64,000 bases of DNA from Neostapfia colusana (GCA_030760725.1 JASWHV010000001.1:25913928-25977927); one strand, 5' to 3'; counted from the stretch's first letter, positions 21,003-32,136 are shown. Translations and numbers: made by a program. The notes: generated by a model from the sequence alone, not told the origin.

Positions 21003-21849
21003 TTACAATAACGCTACTACTTGAATTATGACATAGTTATGGACACCTATCCTAATTATCTCATGGTATTTTTCATTCTCCGGAGGGTATTGCTCTTTGC
21101 CTTTAGAAGAACTAGCCGCTGACTCGGCTCTAGTTGGTTCAGGACGTGGCGGTGAGGTATGAGGGTGTTTGGTTGTCCTACGATCCGGAGAGTCAGGAGT
21201 CCAAGTATCTCCATCTAAAACATAAAGGTCACTTTGTTCTCCATTCTCATCCTCATCAATCCACACATTATAGCCTCCGTCTTCTTCAGGAGATCACGTA
21301 CATCCTGAAGTTCTTACTGACAATTTTCTAGCCTGGTGCTGAGGCTAACTCCCTCTTCGAGGCTCACATCCATTTGTACAATTGTACAACTCTCTCTGAA
21401 ATTGGTTCATATGCAAATTCTGCACTACCACTTTGTTGCCGTAGGGTGTACATGTACTGAGTTCCCTCAAGACGTCCACGGTTGATGTAGCTTTGGCATG
21501 TGATTGCCTCCCAAGTGGCATATTTTTCTGCTTCTGCCATAGTGGATCTCCATGTCGGTGAGTTGTGGATCTTAAGCAGCTTGTTCTCATGGTAGATTCT
21601 TGCCTCTGACTTCCATTCCTCGAGTTCTGCGAGAGAAACTCTAGTAGTGTTGTAATACACTACTAACTTGCCGGTGTAACCAGCACAGTGAAGAAGATGT
21701 CTAAGGCGTTCCACCATGCCTTCTGTGGATTCCTCATGAGTTTGCTATGTGGCAGGGTTATCCACATCTTCAAGGGTGCGTGCAGCTAGCTGGTGTCGAG
21801 GAACTCGTCCTCTAGTGGACTTACGGGCTGTCAGTCGCATACGTGCCAC
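21003..21849 (-). pseudogene. Extra ORF before gag in element G, with a histone H3 tail-like N-terminus
   Basis: The frame begins directly after an acceptor-like CAG at 21850. Its first codon is GTG in this copy (ATG in comparable positions of E and I); the next ATG is 21840. The first 20 residues after the start, ARMRLTARKSTRGRVPRHQL, align without gaps to histone H3 residues 1-20 with 13 identities. TARKST is intact; K4, K14 and K18 are replaced by R, R and H, and K23 by R. Then come about 130 residues without a recognised domain (CAGYTGKLVVYYNTTRVSL; SPTWRSTMAEAEKYATWEA), a short coiled-coil segment (TRLENCQ...ELQDVRDLLKK) and an acidic, Pro/Ser-rich tail (DEDENGEQSDLYVLDGDTW). This copy has a TAG near 21748, further stops near 21360 and two frameshifts. 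Function unknown; H3 mimicry is inference. Confidence 0.7.
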
Positions 21850-21870
21850 CTGTTTCAGGAAAAATTTCAA
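21850..21870 (-). promoter_or_regulatory. Candidate 3' splice site before the extra ORF of element G
   Basis: The minus strand reads GAAATTTTTCCTGAAACAG, directly followed by GTGGCACGT. In element I the equivalent join is TTTTTACAG followed by ATGGCAGC. The shared register supports an ancestral ATG here that has become GTG. Confidence 0.45.
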
Positions 21871-22041
21871 ATAAGTCAGAAGAATAAATAATACAATATA
21901 CTTTTGAATGTAGATGAGGTTAGAGTGTATATAAATTATCTAATAACCTTTTTTCTAAGTCTTTCTTAAAATAGTTTTTACTAAAATACTAAGACTTATT
22001 TCGTCCATTTCTAACTAGGCTTGCGTCCTACGGGCAACCTT

Positions 22042-22054
22042 GGCTCTGATACCA
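22042..22054 (-). other. Primer-binding site of element G
   Basis: The minus strand reads TGGTATCAGAGCC, 3 bp inside the LTR boundary. It is an initiator tRNA-Met type PBS. Confidence 0.85.
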
Positions 22055-22057
22055 CTT

Positions 22058-23179
22058 TGTCACACCCAGTTTTATATATGGAATACCCGAGCATATTCTC
22101 ACATGTATGCCAGGATCAGTTGATTCATACATGTGCCGACAAGAGTGAAATATCATTGTATTACATGCCAAGTTTAACGTATAACATTATAATACAAATA
22201 TATGTCATAAAAGTACTAGTACACAAAGAATATAACAGCGCAAATAATCTAAGTATTGCTCCAATCCATAGGCGTTGCCCGGGGGTTTCATCAGCCTAGA
22301 ATAATTCATCGGGATCAAAAACTTCTTCATTGAAGTGTATGTATTCATTTGCACCTGTGCAACATATGATAATTCAACAAAAGGGTACTCAGCAAGTGTA
22401 GAAAAAGATGTTATGAAGGCTAATAGAAAAGGAAGGCTGACTCTTTTAAGCACTATGCATTAATTCTAAACCTTAGCTTTAATTGGCAACCTATATTACT
22501 AAGTGATTAATCCCACCATCTTCATGAATAAGTTATTAATGTCAGGTTACACCACCCAACATCCCTTTTCGACTCATATCCATGTTTCTCTAATCATGGA
22601 CAAGTCCAAGCCGCTCTTGACCGTGAGCACGACTGTCATGAGTTTGGTTCTCTGTAGAGATTGTACCATTTTACCCACAAGTAGTGATTTCGTCCCCTGT
22701 TGCCAAGTGGACTAAGAACCTCCCTGATATCCGTGGTTGCAAGCCACATTACACACTTCCTTTAGTCTGCGATCAGGAGATCACTACATGGCCTTTACAA
22801 AGGGTCTACCGGTAAGTACAAGCCCACGGAGGTTTTACCGCTGCAGTTCCTAGGAGTAAACCCCCTGCAGAACCTCTTGAGCCTTGCATTTCCCAGGGTA
22901 GTCAAAAATTGACTCCCATTCCCCGCACCATCCAAACACTCATACTATACCGGCAAACTCCTAATTAATTGGCAAAGCTGCCCCATCTCAGTCTTGTGGT
23001 GTCACTATAAAGTTGGATTAACTGTTCCATAAACCAGTCCTTAGAATCTAAGACAAACACTATCACTAACCCAAGTCTTGTGCATGAAGCACCATCCAAA
23101 ATAACCAGTCAGTCTAGATTCCTATCACTATGACATACGTTTATGTCTCTTATGGATTCCACAAGACAAGTAACAACTA
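22058..23179 (-). repeat. 5' LTR of element G, split by copia A
   Basis: It starts (plus strand) with TGTCACACCC next to the PBS. About 1.1 kb is present up to 23179, where the LTR of copia A begins; AACTA at 23175-23179 is the expected TSD of A. Blocks such as ATTTTACCCACAAGTAGTGA and CCTTTACAAAGGG are shared with the E LTR. No gene-like frame is present. Confidence 0.72.
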
Positions 23180-23193
23180 TGTGAGACCTACGT
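23180..23193 (+). repeat. First 14 bp of the 5' LTR of copia A
   Basis: TGTGAGACCTACGT matches the first 14 bp of the 3' LTR at 62923 (TGTGAGACCTATGT) with one difference. The last five bases, TACGT (23189-23193), recur at 38627-38631 as the TSD of element I. Confidence 0.9.
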
Positions 23194-26100
23194 TGACACG
23201 ACCCCACTGGTCCTGTCGAGCCAGGATCACGCTGAGGGGTGCTGCGTTGCACAGCACCGTATAACACACGTCAAAGGTACAAAGCGGAAGCGGAAGCTTT
23301 ATTACATAAACAAGTTTATCAACATGTTTACATCAAAATAAGTTTAGTCCACACTCGCGGGCGTAGACTAAGCATCAAGTGCACGTTCAGCCCTCGAACG
23401 TGTCCTTGCTAGCACACACGCACACTAACTCTGCGGCGTGCACGACTCCCACTCGACGGGGTTCCCCTCCTGGGGTTCCGTCTCCTCTTCGGGAGTCCCT
23501 TCCTCATAGAACCCTGCAAAAGCTTCAAACACAAGCAGTGAGCACGAAGGCTCAGCAAGTCTGACCCGTCTCACCTAAACATGAAACTTCTACATGAGGG
23601 TGATGGGTTGCATGAGGTAAAAATCATTTGCAAGGACTCGCCTAATTAGTAGAACCTTACTTTCAAGTTTTAGCAGCAGGTTGTGGAGAACTTTACGCTA
23701 AGGCACATGAGAGAGCCGCAATCAAACAAGAAACGCATTTCTCTCATGTACTTTGCCCAAAGTTGAAAAGAACTTTAGTTAGCACTAAGCTACAACATAT
23801 CATTAACAATCAATATCCAACTTTCAATCAGCAACATTTTAACATGTAACTAGCCTGTTCTTTCTACGTCACGGTACAGTGAACAAGTGGTACTCACTGA
23901 CCGCGAGGGACGGCGATTATAATCGATTTACACCTGCAGGGTTACCCGAACAACCCGTCACGTACGCCCGTACTCGATGTTGCCTACAACAACCATCACG
24001 GACGCCGTACGCGACTACCTTTCACCCGTTAGCCAAATATTGAACCGGTCCCATCGTCCCGAGCAAGAGGTCCCTGCACGCGCATCTCTGTGCCGCCAGC
24101 TGATTTACACCTCGAGCTCTCAACCTACCCTCTGAACGACGGGCAATGCCTCAATACCCAGCTACCCGAGTTACATCAGTTTCCCGGTTCCCATATAGCC
24201 GGTAGGTCTTCGGTACTGTTCTAGCTTGTTCAACAGGCCCGCACACGGCTCGGTCCTCAATCGACACAAGCGGAGCTACAGCACACAGGCCCCAAAGTCC
24301 TGCTGCCCTTACTCTCCGCTCGGTCTCATTTTCTTGCCATGTGTATCATGTGCTATCTCTACCCGAGCGATGTGCCTCTAGCCTATTCTCGCGAGTAGTT
24401 CCAACTACTCGACTTGTACCGAATCCTACTCTATCCTAGCAATGCAGTGGCTAACGGGGTTTGCAATCCTAAACCCCAACCCATGGTTTTCTTGGCTATG
24501 CAGTGGGGTTTCCAAACAAGACTCTGATGCACAACATAAAGAAAACAAGTATGTGCTCAAAACAATAAAAACTTATAAAATGGTTAATGCAAACCGGGGC
24601 TTGCCTTGCTGCTCTTGGTCGTAGGCTAGCTGTTCCTCCGGAGTAACGAAGTCTAGGACTTCGGGTTCCTCCTCGACCTTAGCGACTACATGATAAGAAC
24701 AATGTATGTATTAATTAAATGCTTTTGTATTAACTTTGAAGTTGTGAAGTCTATAACCTTTACTAGATAGACCTAATGACTGTGAAACTTTTACTGTGGC
24801 TTGGTTACAACCTAAACAGAGACTTGGTCAAGTTTTAGTTGCAGCAAAGCTCATTTGAGCCCTCCACAAATAATTATGTCCTTGACCTTAATTAAAGGCT
24901 TTTAGGGTGTTCTAGGTATTTTCATGAAACAAACTATGACTTTCTGAGAACTAGATTTTCAGAGGGTTCTAATGGAATTGGTCTCACTTAATTTGGAAGT
25001 CTCTAACTAAAGATATGAGCTAAACAATTTCAGAGAAAATTCTGAAAATGTTTCTGAACATTTTCTATTTTCTCTGGAACAGTTTTACTAATCACACCAT
25101 TAGGTGGACTAAATGAGCTCAAATGGATCTGAAATTTTTATGGTAGTTCAAGGATATTTTGGTGAACATCTCAGCAAAATTTCAGGATTTTCCTCCAAAT
25201 GATTCTCCAGTTAAAATTCCTAACAGTTTAAACTTTAAGGAATTAATTCTGGAGAATTAAGGAATCTCATGAAGTGACACTTGATTTTCTGGAAAGTACT
25301 CAAAGAGCTGAATCCAGCAAAATTTGGTTCACTCAATTTGGAGCTTTCTAGCCAAAGTTATAAGGATTTGAAGTTTGAAGGAAATCTGAAAATCGGGGAA
25401 AAGTTTAAACTCGCGCGTGGGCCCAGGAGACACGCGTCGCACGCCGAAGCGACAGCACACCGCGGCCCACAAGGCTTTTGCGCGCCAGCACACCCGATCC
25501 CGGCCGCAGCCGGATCCCGATTCAAAATATCGGCCGCTGACAGCTGGGGTCCACCCCCTTCTTCAACCTCGCGACACCCGCGCTCCGCCGCCGAGGGACC
25601 TCGCCGGAGAGCTCGCCGCTGGCTGCTGTACCGCTTCAAACTTCTTGATTCTGGCCGCCCCTGCCTACTTTCACTTGGGGAACATGATCCGAGGGTCAGC
25701 TGCTCATGACAACGGCCGGAGCATGGTCGGCGACGAGCCGCCATATCGGAACGACTTCGGCCATGACGGCTGACGCTCCTAGTACCTCAGCTACTTGGGA
25801 AATCGGTCGGGGAGCATCAGTGGACCTCAGAGAAGGTCGACATGAGCTCGAGGCAGCTCGGGGAAGGCCCGAAATAGGTCCTCACCGTGCGCCCGATACC
25901 CCCCGTGCGTTCCGCCATCAGTAGACCTTGAATTACGCCGGGCACAGAAGTCCTCCGGCCCAGAGTTGTGAAGGCAACTTGTGCGTCACCGTGTCTAGTT
26001 CGTGTGGGAATGGCCTGAGGCCCTCTAATCCTTTCTAGAGCACGAATTAAACAGAATCGTACCCGAGGGTCGTTCTGCACACAGAAAGGGGAAAAGTGGA

Positions 26101-27238
26101 AATTCGCCGCCGGTGAGCAACCACTCGAGCTGTGGCTCGGGGATGAGCAGCACCGATCACTTGCGCGTCCAAGGGTGCCTTGGCTCGGGCGTGACAACGC
26201 CCAGGTTGGGCTGTCCACGAGAGCCCGAGGTGCGGCGGTTTCCAGTTCCGAGTTTGATCTTTCGGCACAGCCGATATCACTCGGTTTCAATCGATTTCTA
26301 TCAATGGAAAGGATGGAGGATGGTTGCTAGTACCTTGCTGGGACCTTGGAATGGACAGAGGAAGCTGCGATCAGCTCGATCCAGCAGGAACTCGAGCGCC
26401 GGTGATGGCAGTGGAGAAATGGATCGTGCACGTCGGCAGCTCGGGGAATGGCGACTGAAGCACGCCGGGGAGGGAATAAATAGGCCGGTCGGCCGGTCTC
26501 CGGCTTGGGGCACGCAGCAGGAGCTGGCGCCGGCTGCCCCCTTCGGTGGCGCGCGCGCACAACAGCCGGGAACCGACTGAACTGTGGTTCAGTCGGTTTG
26601 CTTTGAGGCTGAGGCTGACATGTGGGTCCCACTCCTCTTTTAACCTCTGAAATTTATTCCTAACAGCTGTGGTAAACAGTGAACCCTATTCTACCCTTGG
26701 CAACTCAAATTATTCACCCAAGAGCCATTTGAATTGATCAAAGTTCAAATGAGGTTTGGTTTGAATGAATTTCAGCACAAGTGCAGTTTGAAATTCAAAT
26801 AAAGTTTGAATTTCTCCCCCTTAGCTCATGTCAAGATCAACTCCAAATGGAGTGAAAATTGGTGTGTGAGCTCACAAAAATGTGCTGAGCAAGAATATGC
26901 CTTCCACTTTTAAATTCAGTGGGTGAAAACAGTTTGAATTTGAATATGTTTTCAAACTGCCCCTTTCCTATCTACACCCAAGATGACCTCAAAAATGTTT
27001 TGAATTTGGGTGAAACTTGGCATGGACATCCTTGGCAAAGTGTAGGAGTTTTCATATGTCCAGCCCATCTATATCACATGTGGGAAGTACCACTTTTGCA
27101 ATGTGTGAGTTTGTTCCCTAATGAGCATGTTGATAATTGTTACTTGCTCTTTATTTGTGTTCATCATTTTTCCTCAAATGAGGTGTGTGGTGTGGGGATG
27201 AACACTGCAAATGGGTGTCAAAAACTGAGGCCCTTACA
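23194..27238 (-). repeat. 3' LTR of gypsy element I (4045 bp)
   Basis: Plus-strand termini are TGACACGACC and GGCCCTTACA; in element sense TGTAAGGGCC...GTGTCA. It contains AT-rich stretches, a GC-rich central block (about 25400-26580) and a minus-strand TATTTATT at 26475-26482 that may be the TATA box. Several 60-157-codon frames occur in it on both strands, but they lack recognisable domains and I do not call them genes. Confidence 0.95.
26475..26482 (-). promoter_or_regulatory. Possible TATA box in the LTR of element I
   Basis: The minus strand reads CCTATTTATTCCC at the edge of the GC-rich block; the identical site in the 5' LTR is 37863-37870. Composition and position are plausible, but no start site is known. 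Confidence 0.35.
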
Positions 27239-27251
27239 TTCCTCCCCCCTT
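27239..27251 (-). other. Polypurine tract of element I
   Basis: The minus strand reads AAGGGGGGAGGAA immediately before the 3' LTR start TGTAAGG. This is the plus-strand DNA priming site. Confidence 0.85.
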
Positions 27252-27308
27252 AAAAGAATCTCGTCCCGAGATTATAAGGTGAAAATGAGAGAGAGGACGG
27301 TGGAAAAA

Positions 27309-30300
27309 TTACCGGATATGCGACGTGAGAAAGTCGGGGTAGTTAGTGCGAAGGAATTCTTCGCTCTCCCATGTCGCTTCATCCATGGAGTGATTACTCC
27401 ACAGAACCTTGTAGAACCACAACGTACGGTTGCGTGTGGTTCGGGCCTTTTCATCAATAATCTGCACCGGTTCCTCCCGATAGGTGAGATCCGGTTGCAG
27501 TTCTTCAATGTCTTCCAGCTGAACGGTAGTTGATAGCTTGAGACACTTCCTCAGCTGGGAAATGTGAAAGACGTCGTGCACACCGGAAAGTGCTTCTGGT
27601 AATCTTAGCCGGTATGCCACCGATCCACATCTTTCGGTAATCTGGAATGGACCGATGAATCGGGGTGCTAACTTTCCTCTCACCCCAAATCTGTTTACGC
27701 CCTTCATTGGAGACACTCGTAGATATACGTGGTCTCCAGCTTCAAATTGTAACGGACGCCTTCTCCGGTCCGCATACTGTTTCTGTCGGGATTGAGCGGC
27801 TTTTAGGTTCGCTTGAATTAATCGAACCTTTTCTTCCGCGTTGTTGACAAGATCAATCCCGAAGGTAACCCTCTCGCCAGACTCACACCAATTCAATGGT
27901 GTGCGGCATTTTCTCCCGTATAGCGCCTCGTAGGGCGCCATCTTGATGCTGGCTTGGTACCCATTGTTGTACGAGAACTCGGCTAACGGCAAGTGATCAT
28001 CCCAGTTCTTGCCGTGGTCGATAGCGCAAGCTCGTAGCATGTCTTCTAAGATTTGATTTACCCGCTCCGTTTGCCCATCCGTCTGCGGGTGGTAGGCTGA
28101 ACTACGGATCAGCTTCGTCCCCAAGGCAGCGTGGAGCTGCTCCCAAAAACGGGACACAAATAAAGTGCCCCGGTCCGATACGATAGTACGGGGTACGCCG
28201 TATAAGCATAGGATCCGTGAGATGTACAGTTCAGCGTACTTCTTGGCGTTGTAGTTGGTGTTGACCGGGATGAAATGGGCAACTTTGGTGAGCCGATCGA
28301 CGATCACCCACACAGAATCATGTTTCTGTAAGGTGGTGGGTAAACCGACGACGAAATCCATGCTCACGTCCTCCCACTTCCAGGCAGGAATGCCCAGTGG
28401 TTGCAGCAGTCCCGGTTTCCGCATGTGGTCTGCCTTCACCCGTCGACATGTATCACACTCGGACACGTATTTTGCAGTCTCTCGCTTCATCCGTGTCCAC
28501 CAAAACTTGCTTCTGAGTTCTTGATACATCTTGTTGCTGCCGGGGTGAATAGAAAACTTTGATAAGTGAGCCTCATCAAAGATTTTCTTCCGTAACTCCG
28601 GGTTTCGGGGTACGACGATCCGGTCCTTGAACCATAGGACGCCGTCTCCGTCCTTCCGGAAACATTTCAACTCCCCACTGTCTACACGTCTCCGTAAATG
28701 TGACATGCCCTTGTCATTCTTCTGGGCTGCCGCTATCTCTTCACGGATGGTGGGGATCAAAGCTAGGTTGTAGAGAGCTCCGTGTGGAATCACATGGAGT
28801 GGTGGTTCGCTCTCTCCCAACGGTGTGATGGTCAGATTATTGACGTGTGACTTGCGGCTTAGCGCGTCTGCCACAACGTTTGCCTTGCCCGGATGATAAT
28901 GGATCTCTATCTCGTAATCCTTTATCAGTTCTAACCATCTTCGTTGCCTCATGTTCAGCTCCTTCTGAGTGAATATGTACTTGAGGCTTTTGTGGTCGGT
29001 ATATAAATGTACGAGGTTACCGAGTAGGTAGTGCCTCCACATTTTCAGTGCGAGTACCACGGCAGCGAGCTCCAAGTCGTGAGTTGGATAATTTTGCTCA
29101 TGATTCCTAAGCTGCCGTGACCCATACGCGACCACCCTTCGGTCTTGCATCAACACACATCCGAGCCCAATGCCGGATGCATCGCAGTACACATCGAACG
29201 GTTTTGTTGTGTCTGGCTGCGCCAAAACCGGTGCTGATGTCAGGTGCTTGACTAAAGCCTTGAATGCTGCTTCACATGCTGGACTCCAAACATATTTGGT
29301 AGCCTTCTTCAGCAGCTCTGTCATTGGCTTGGCAATCTTCGAGAAGTTCGGAATGAACCTCCGATAATATCCCGCGAGTCCGAGGAAACTCCGTACCTCA
29401 TGAACAGTTCTCGGGGATTTCCAATTCAGCACTTGCGTGATTTTGCTCGGGTCCACAGCGATACCCTCTGCTGAGATGATATGCCCGAGGAAAGGCACTT
29501 GCGATATCCAAAACTCGCATTTGCTAAATTTCGCGTATAACTTGTGATCCCGCAGCCGTTGCAAGACTATACGCAGATGTTTCTTGTGATCTTCCTCCGA
29601 CTTGGAATATACCAGGATGTCGTCGATGAAGACCACGACAAACTTGTCCAGCTCCGGCATGAACACCGAGTTCATTAAGTACATGAAGTGAGCTGGAGCA
29701 TTGGTGAGGCCAAAGGACATGACCAGGTACTCATAAAGTCCGTACCTTGTCGAAAAAGCTGTCTTTGGAATGTCCTCAGCCCTGATCTTAATCTGATGGT
29801 ACCCGGATCTTAAATCCATCTTGGAAAAGACCTTTGCTTCGACCAACTGATCAAACAACATGTCGATCCGTGGCAACGGGTACTTGTTCTTGATGGTTAC
29901 GGCATTTAATGGACGGTAGTCCACGCAAAGCCGCAATGTTTCATCCTTCTTTTTGACAAATAATGCCGAACAGCCCCATGGCGAGGAGCTCGGCCTAATA
30001 AAACCCTTCTCCAGAAGGTCCGTGAGCTGAGTCTTCAGTTCAGCCAACTCCTTGGGCGCCATCTTGTACGGCCTTCGGGATATTGGCATGGTTCCCGGTG
30101 CAAGTTCAATCTTGAACTCCACCTCTCTATCGGGTGGCATCCCCGGCAAATCATCCGGGAATACATCAGGGAATTCTCGGACCACTGGAATGTCTTCCAA
30201 TCTGATGGTTGTGGCTTGATAGACACTTGGAAGTTTTATTTCTGGACTGTCCAGAAATAATGAGTGAGAACCGTGCACTCCTGAGTTTAAGTGCACGACT

Positions 30301-31865
30301 CGGAGGACGGTGTCTAAAACAGCGCCGTGGCGGTTTAACCACGACATCCCTAGGATGACATCGACCTTCTGTCCCTCTAAGATAATGAGAGACGTGGGGT
30401 ACACTCTACCCGCTAAGCATAATGGTGCTTTGGAGACCATTACGCTTGCTGAAATCTTCCCACCCGGTGAACAAATTAAATATGGACTATCGGTGGGTAG
30501 TATTGGCAAGCTGTGTTTAGCAATGAAAGCTTGGCTAATAAAATTATGCGTGGCGCCTGAATCAAATAGTACTATAGCGGGATGCTGGTGGAGTTGGAAC
30601 ATACCCGCAAGGATTGGCTCGCCCTCCGGCACGTCCTCAATGGCAAGCTGGTGGACAGTACCGGGCCTAGGGTTTGCCCGCCGCGCATTAGTAGGGTTCC
30701 GGGGTTGATTCCTCCCCGGAAACTGTGGTACCACTCCGCCGCCTTGCCTCTCCGGGCAACTGCTCGCGAAGTGTCCTGGACGACCACACTTGTAACATGT
30801 GGCCGCTGCTGGTGGAGTACTTGGTGGACGAAAGCCCGGCATGCGTTGCGGAGGTGCAAACGCACGCGGCATCGCCCGCTGCTGCTGTTGTTGTTGCGGT
30901 GGTGCTGGCAGTGCCGGCCGGAATGCCGGTGAAGAATACGGCCGACCGCGGAACGGCATCGTCCGCTGTGGTGGCTGCCAGCGCGGACCTGATGGTGGGC
31001 GATTCACCATCCGAAACTTCTGAGAAGGACCGCCTCCTTCTCCGCTGCTCTGCGGCGCGCTTCGCTTTCGCTCTGCCGCCGCCAACTCCTTGCCGGAGTC
31101 TTCCTGAACAATCGCAGCATCAATTATGTCGTTGAGGCTGCCGCGATTGAACATCGCCAGCTTGTCCTTCAGGAGCGGGTTAAGCCCCTGGTAAAAGTGG
31201 TCCCGCCGCTTCTCGTCCGTATCTGCGTGATACGACGCGTAGAGTGCGAGATCGTTGAACGCTCTGGAGTACTCCAGCGCGTTCCGGCTCCCTTGTTGCA
31301 GGTGTAGGAATTCCTGCGTCTTCCTCTTCATCAAACCGGGCGGTATATGATAGGCCCGGAAGGCCGTCCGGAACTCCGCCCAGGTCATCACTCGGTCGGT
31401 GGGTTGTGAAGCACAAAAGTTGGCCCACCACGCGCTCGCGGATCCTTGGAGCTGCTGGACCGCGAACTGAGTCTTGCGCTGCTCGCTGATTTGGAGCAGC
31501 CCGAACTTCATCTCTATGGCGCGGAGCCAGTTGTCCGCGTCAAGTGGTTCATCCGCCCTTGAGAATACAGGGGGATGAGTCGCCAGGAAGTCAGAGTAGG
31601 AGCTCTGTTGGCGCTCCTCACGATCTTGACGTCTCTCTGGGCGAGACGTATTCGCAATTAACGTTTGCAGCAGCTCTGTATGCTGCTGATGTGAACCCGC
31701 CATTGCCGCGACAATGTCGGCCAATGTAACCGTTGGCAGTGGCGGTGGCGGTGTTTGCTGTTGCTGTTGCTGCTGCTGTCCCGAGGAGTCCTCGGGAGGT
31801 GGTTGGGAGGTCTCTCCCCCTTGGCTAGTACCTCCAACATCGGGGTTGGCACGAGTACGCGTCAT
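27309..31865 (-). CDS. gag-pol: Gag-pol polyprotein of chromovirus I (about 1518 aa, intact)
   Basis: One frame encodes all retrotransposon proteins. I prefer ATG 31865 (MTRTRANPDVGG) over the GTG 30 bases upstream because an acceptor-like TTTCAG lies just before it. Positions below count from that upstream codon. The Gag domain spans about 115-250 (WLRAIEMKFGLLQISEQ; WAEFRTAFRAYHIPPG). The CCHC knuckle CYKCGRPGHFASSC is near 368, and protease LFDSGATHNFIS near 443. RT runs about 590-800 with catalytic FIDDILVYS near 757; RNase H starts near 898 (DVYCDASGIGLG). Integrase has an HHCC zinc domain at about 1108-1152 and catalytic Asp, Asp, Glu near 1180, 1243 and 1279. A C-terminal chromodomain is at about 1470-1520 (WFYKVLWSNHSMDEATWE). 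Chromodomains of this group can direct integration to H3K9-methylated chromatin. No stop or shift is seen. Confidence 0.96.
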   Translation of the reverse strand: MTRTRANPDVGGTSQGGETSQPPPEDSSGQQQQQQQQTPPPPLPTVTLADIVAAMAGSHQQHTELLQTLIANTSRPERRQDREERQQSSYSDFLATHPPVFSRADEPLDADNWLRAIEMKFGLLQISEQRKTQFAVQQLQGSASAWWANFCASQPTDRVMTWAEFRTAFRAYHIPPGLMKRKTQEFLHLQQGSRNALEYSRAFNDLALYASYHADTDEKRRDHFYQGLNPLLKDKLAMFNRGSLNDIIDAAIVQEDSGKELAAAERKRSAPQSSGEGGGPSQKFRMVNRPPSGPRWQPPQRTMPFRGRPYSSPAFRPALPAPPQQQQQQRAMPRAFAPPQRMPGFRPPSTPPAAATCYKCGRPGHFASSCPERQGGGVVPQFPGRNQPRNPTNARRANPRPGTVHQLAIEDVPEGEPILAGMFQLHQHPAIVLFDSGATHNFISQAFIAKHSLPILPTDSPYLICSPGGKISASVMVSKAPLCLAGRVYPTSLIILEGQKVDVILGMSWLNRHGAVLDTVLRVVHLNSGVHGSHSLFLDSPEIKLPSVYQATTIRLEDIPVVREFPDVFPDDLPGMPPDREVEFKIELAPGTMPISRRPYKMAPKELAELKTQLTDLLEKGFIRPSSSPWGCSALFVKKKDETLRLCVDYRPLNAVTIKNKYPLPRIDMLFDQLVEAKVFSKMDLRSGYHQIKIRAEDIPKTAFSTRYGLYEYLVMSFGLTNAPAHFMYLMNSVFMPELDKFVVVFIDDILVYSKSEEDHKKHLRIVLQRLRDHKLYAKFSKCEFWISQVPFLGHIISAEGIAVDPSKITQVLNWKSPRTVHEVRSFLGLAGYYRRFIPNFSKIAKPMTELLKKATKYVWSPACEAAFKALVKHLTSAPVLAQPDTTKPFDVYCDASGIGLGCVLMQDRRVVAYGSRQLRNHEQNYPTHDLELAAVVLALKMWRHYLLGNLVHLYTDHKSLKYIFTQKELNMRQRRWLELIKDYEIEIHYHPGKANVVADALSRKSHVNNLTITPLGESEPPLHVIPHGALYNLALIPTIREEIAAAQKNDKGMSHLRRRVDSGELKCFRKDGDGVLWFKDRIVVPRNPELRKKIFDEAHLSKFSIHPGSNKMYQELRSKFWWTRMKRETAKYVSECDTCRRVKADHMRKPGLLQPLGIPAWKWEDVSMDFVVGLPTTLQKHDSVWVIVDRLTKVAHFIPVNTNYNAKKYAELYISRILCLYGVPRTIVSDRGTLFVSRFWEQLHAALGTKLIRSSAYHPQTDGQTERVNQILEDMLRACAIDHGKNWDDHLPLAEFSYNNGYQASIKMAPYEALYGRKCRTPLNWCESGERVTFGIDLVNNAEEKVRLIQANLKAAQSRQKQYADRRRRPLQFEAGDHVYLRVSPMKGVNRFGVRGKLAPRFIGPFQITERCGSVAYRLRLPEALSGVHDVFHISQLRKCLKLSTTVQLEDIEELQPDLTYREEPVQIIDEKARTTRNRTLWFYKVLWSNHSMDEATWESEEFLRTNYPDFLTSHIR

Positions 31866-31890
31866 TCTGAAATTCAACACAGCAGCAATT
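31866..31890 (-). promoter_or_regulatory. Candidate 3' splice site before gag-pol of element I
   Basis: The minus strand reads GTGCTAATTGCTGCTGTGTTGAATTTCAG, then A and the ATG. TGCTAAT resembles a branch point and TTTCAG an acceptor. Using it would remove the upstream 314-codon ORF and make the gag ATG the first one. Confidence 0.45.
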
Positions 31891-32136
31891 AGCACATGTC
31901 TTACTCAAAATTCCATAAACAGGAGTAGTATTGAAGCGACGCATGATTAACTTGCACAACATTCACATATATTGATAAAGCATAAACTTTATACAAGATA
32001 CATTATTCTCGGATCTCCGAGAAGTCGTGCTCATGTCGTCACTACCTATACATACGCTACTGTCTACACGACATGTCACCGATTACAAAAGTTGGGTTAC
32101 GCTACCCTAGCTGCCCTACTTGGCAACCGTAACCCC

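Larger units (their letters stand above)
17404..23179 (-). mobile_element. Ty3/gypsy element G, decayed, integrase deleted
   Basis: In minus-strand order: part of the 5' LTR (23179 down to 22058, cut by element A), PBS, an extra ORF (21849-21003), gag, protease, reverse transcriptase, RNase H, then a direct jump into a partial 3' LTR (17878-17404, cut by E). The whole integrase and the PPT are missing. Many stops and shifts make it the most decayed element here. The remainder of its 5' LTR should lie beyond the right edge of the window, after the 3' LTR of A. Confidence 0.82.

Noticed and set aside
25281..26632. Overlapping 60-157-codon ORFs on both strands in the GC-rich block of the I LTR, repeated at 36669-38020
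   Set aside because: They lie within LTR sequence, have no recognisable domains, and both strands are open simply because of high GC content. The duplicate set is the other LTR, not a gene family.
26919..27533. 204-codon plus-strand ORF at the left LTR/internal boundary of element I
   Set aside because: Half is LTR sequence and half is antisense to the chromodomain. The corresponding frame in the other LTR diverges at the boundary.
30310..31135. Plus-strand ORFs opposite the gag-pol of element I
   Set aside because: They are shadows of the intact minus-strand polyprotein, with compositions explained by its codons (Gln/Pro-rich Gag).
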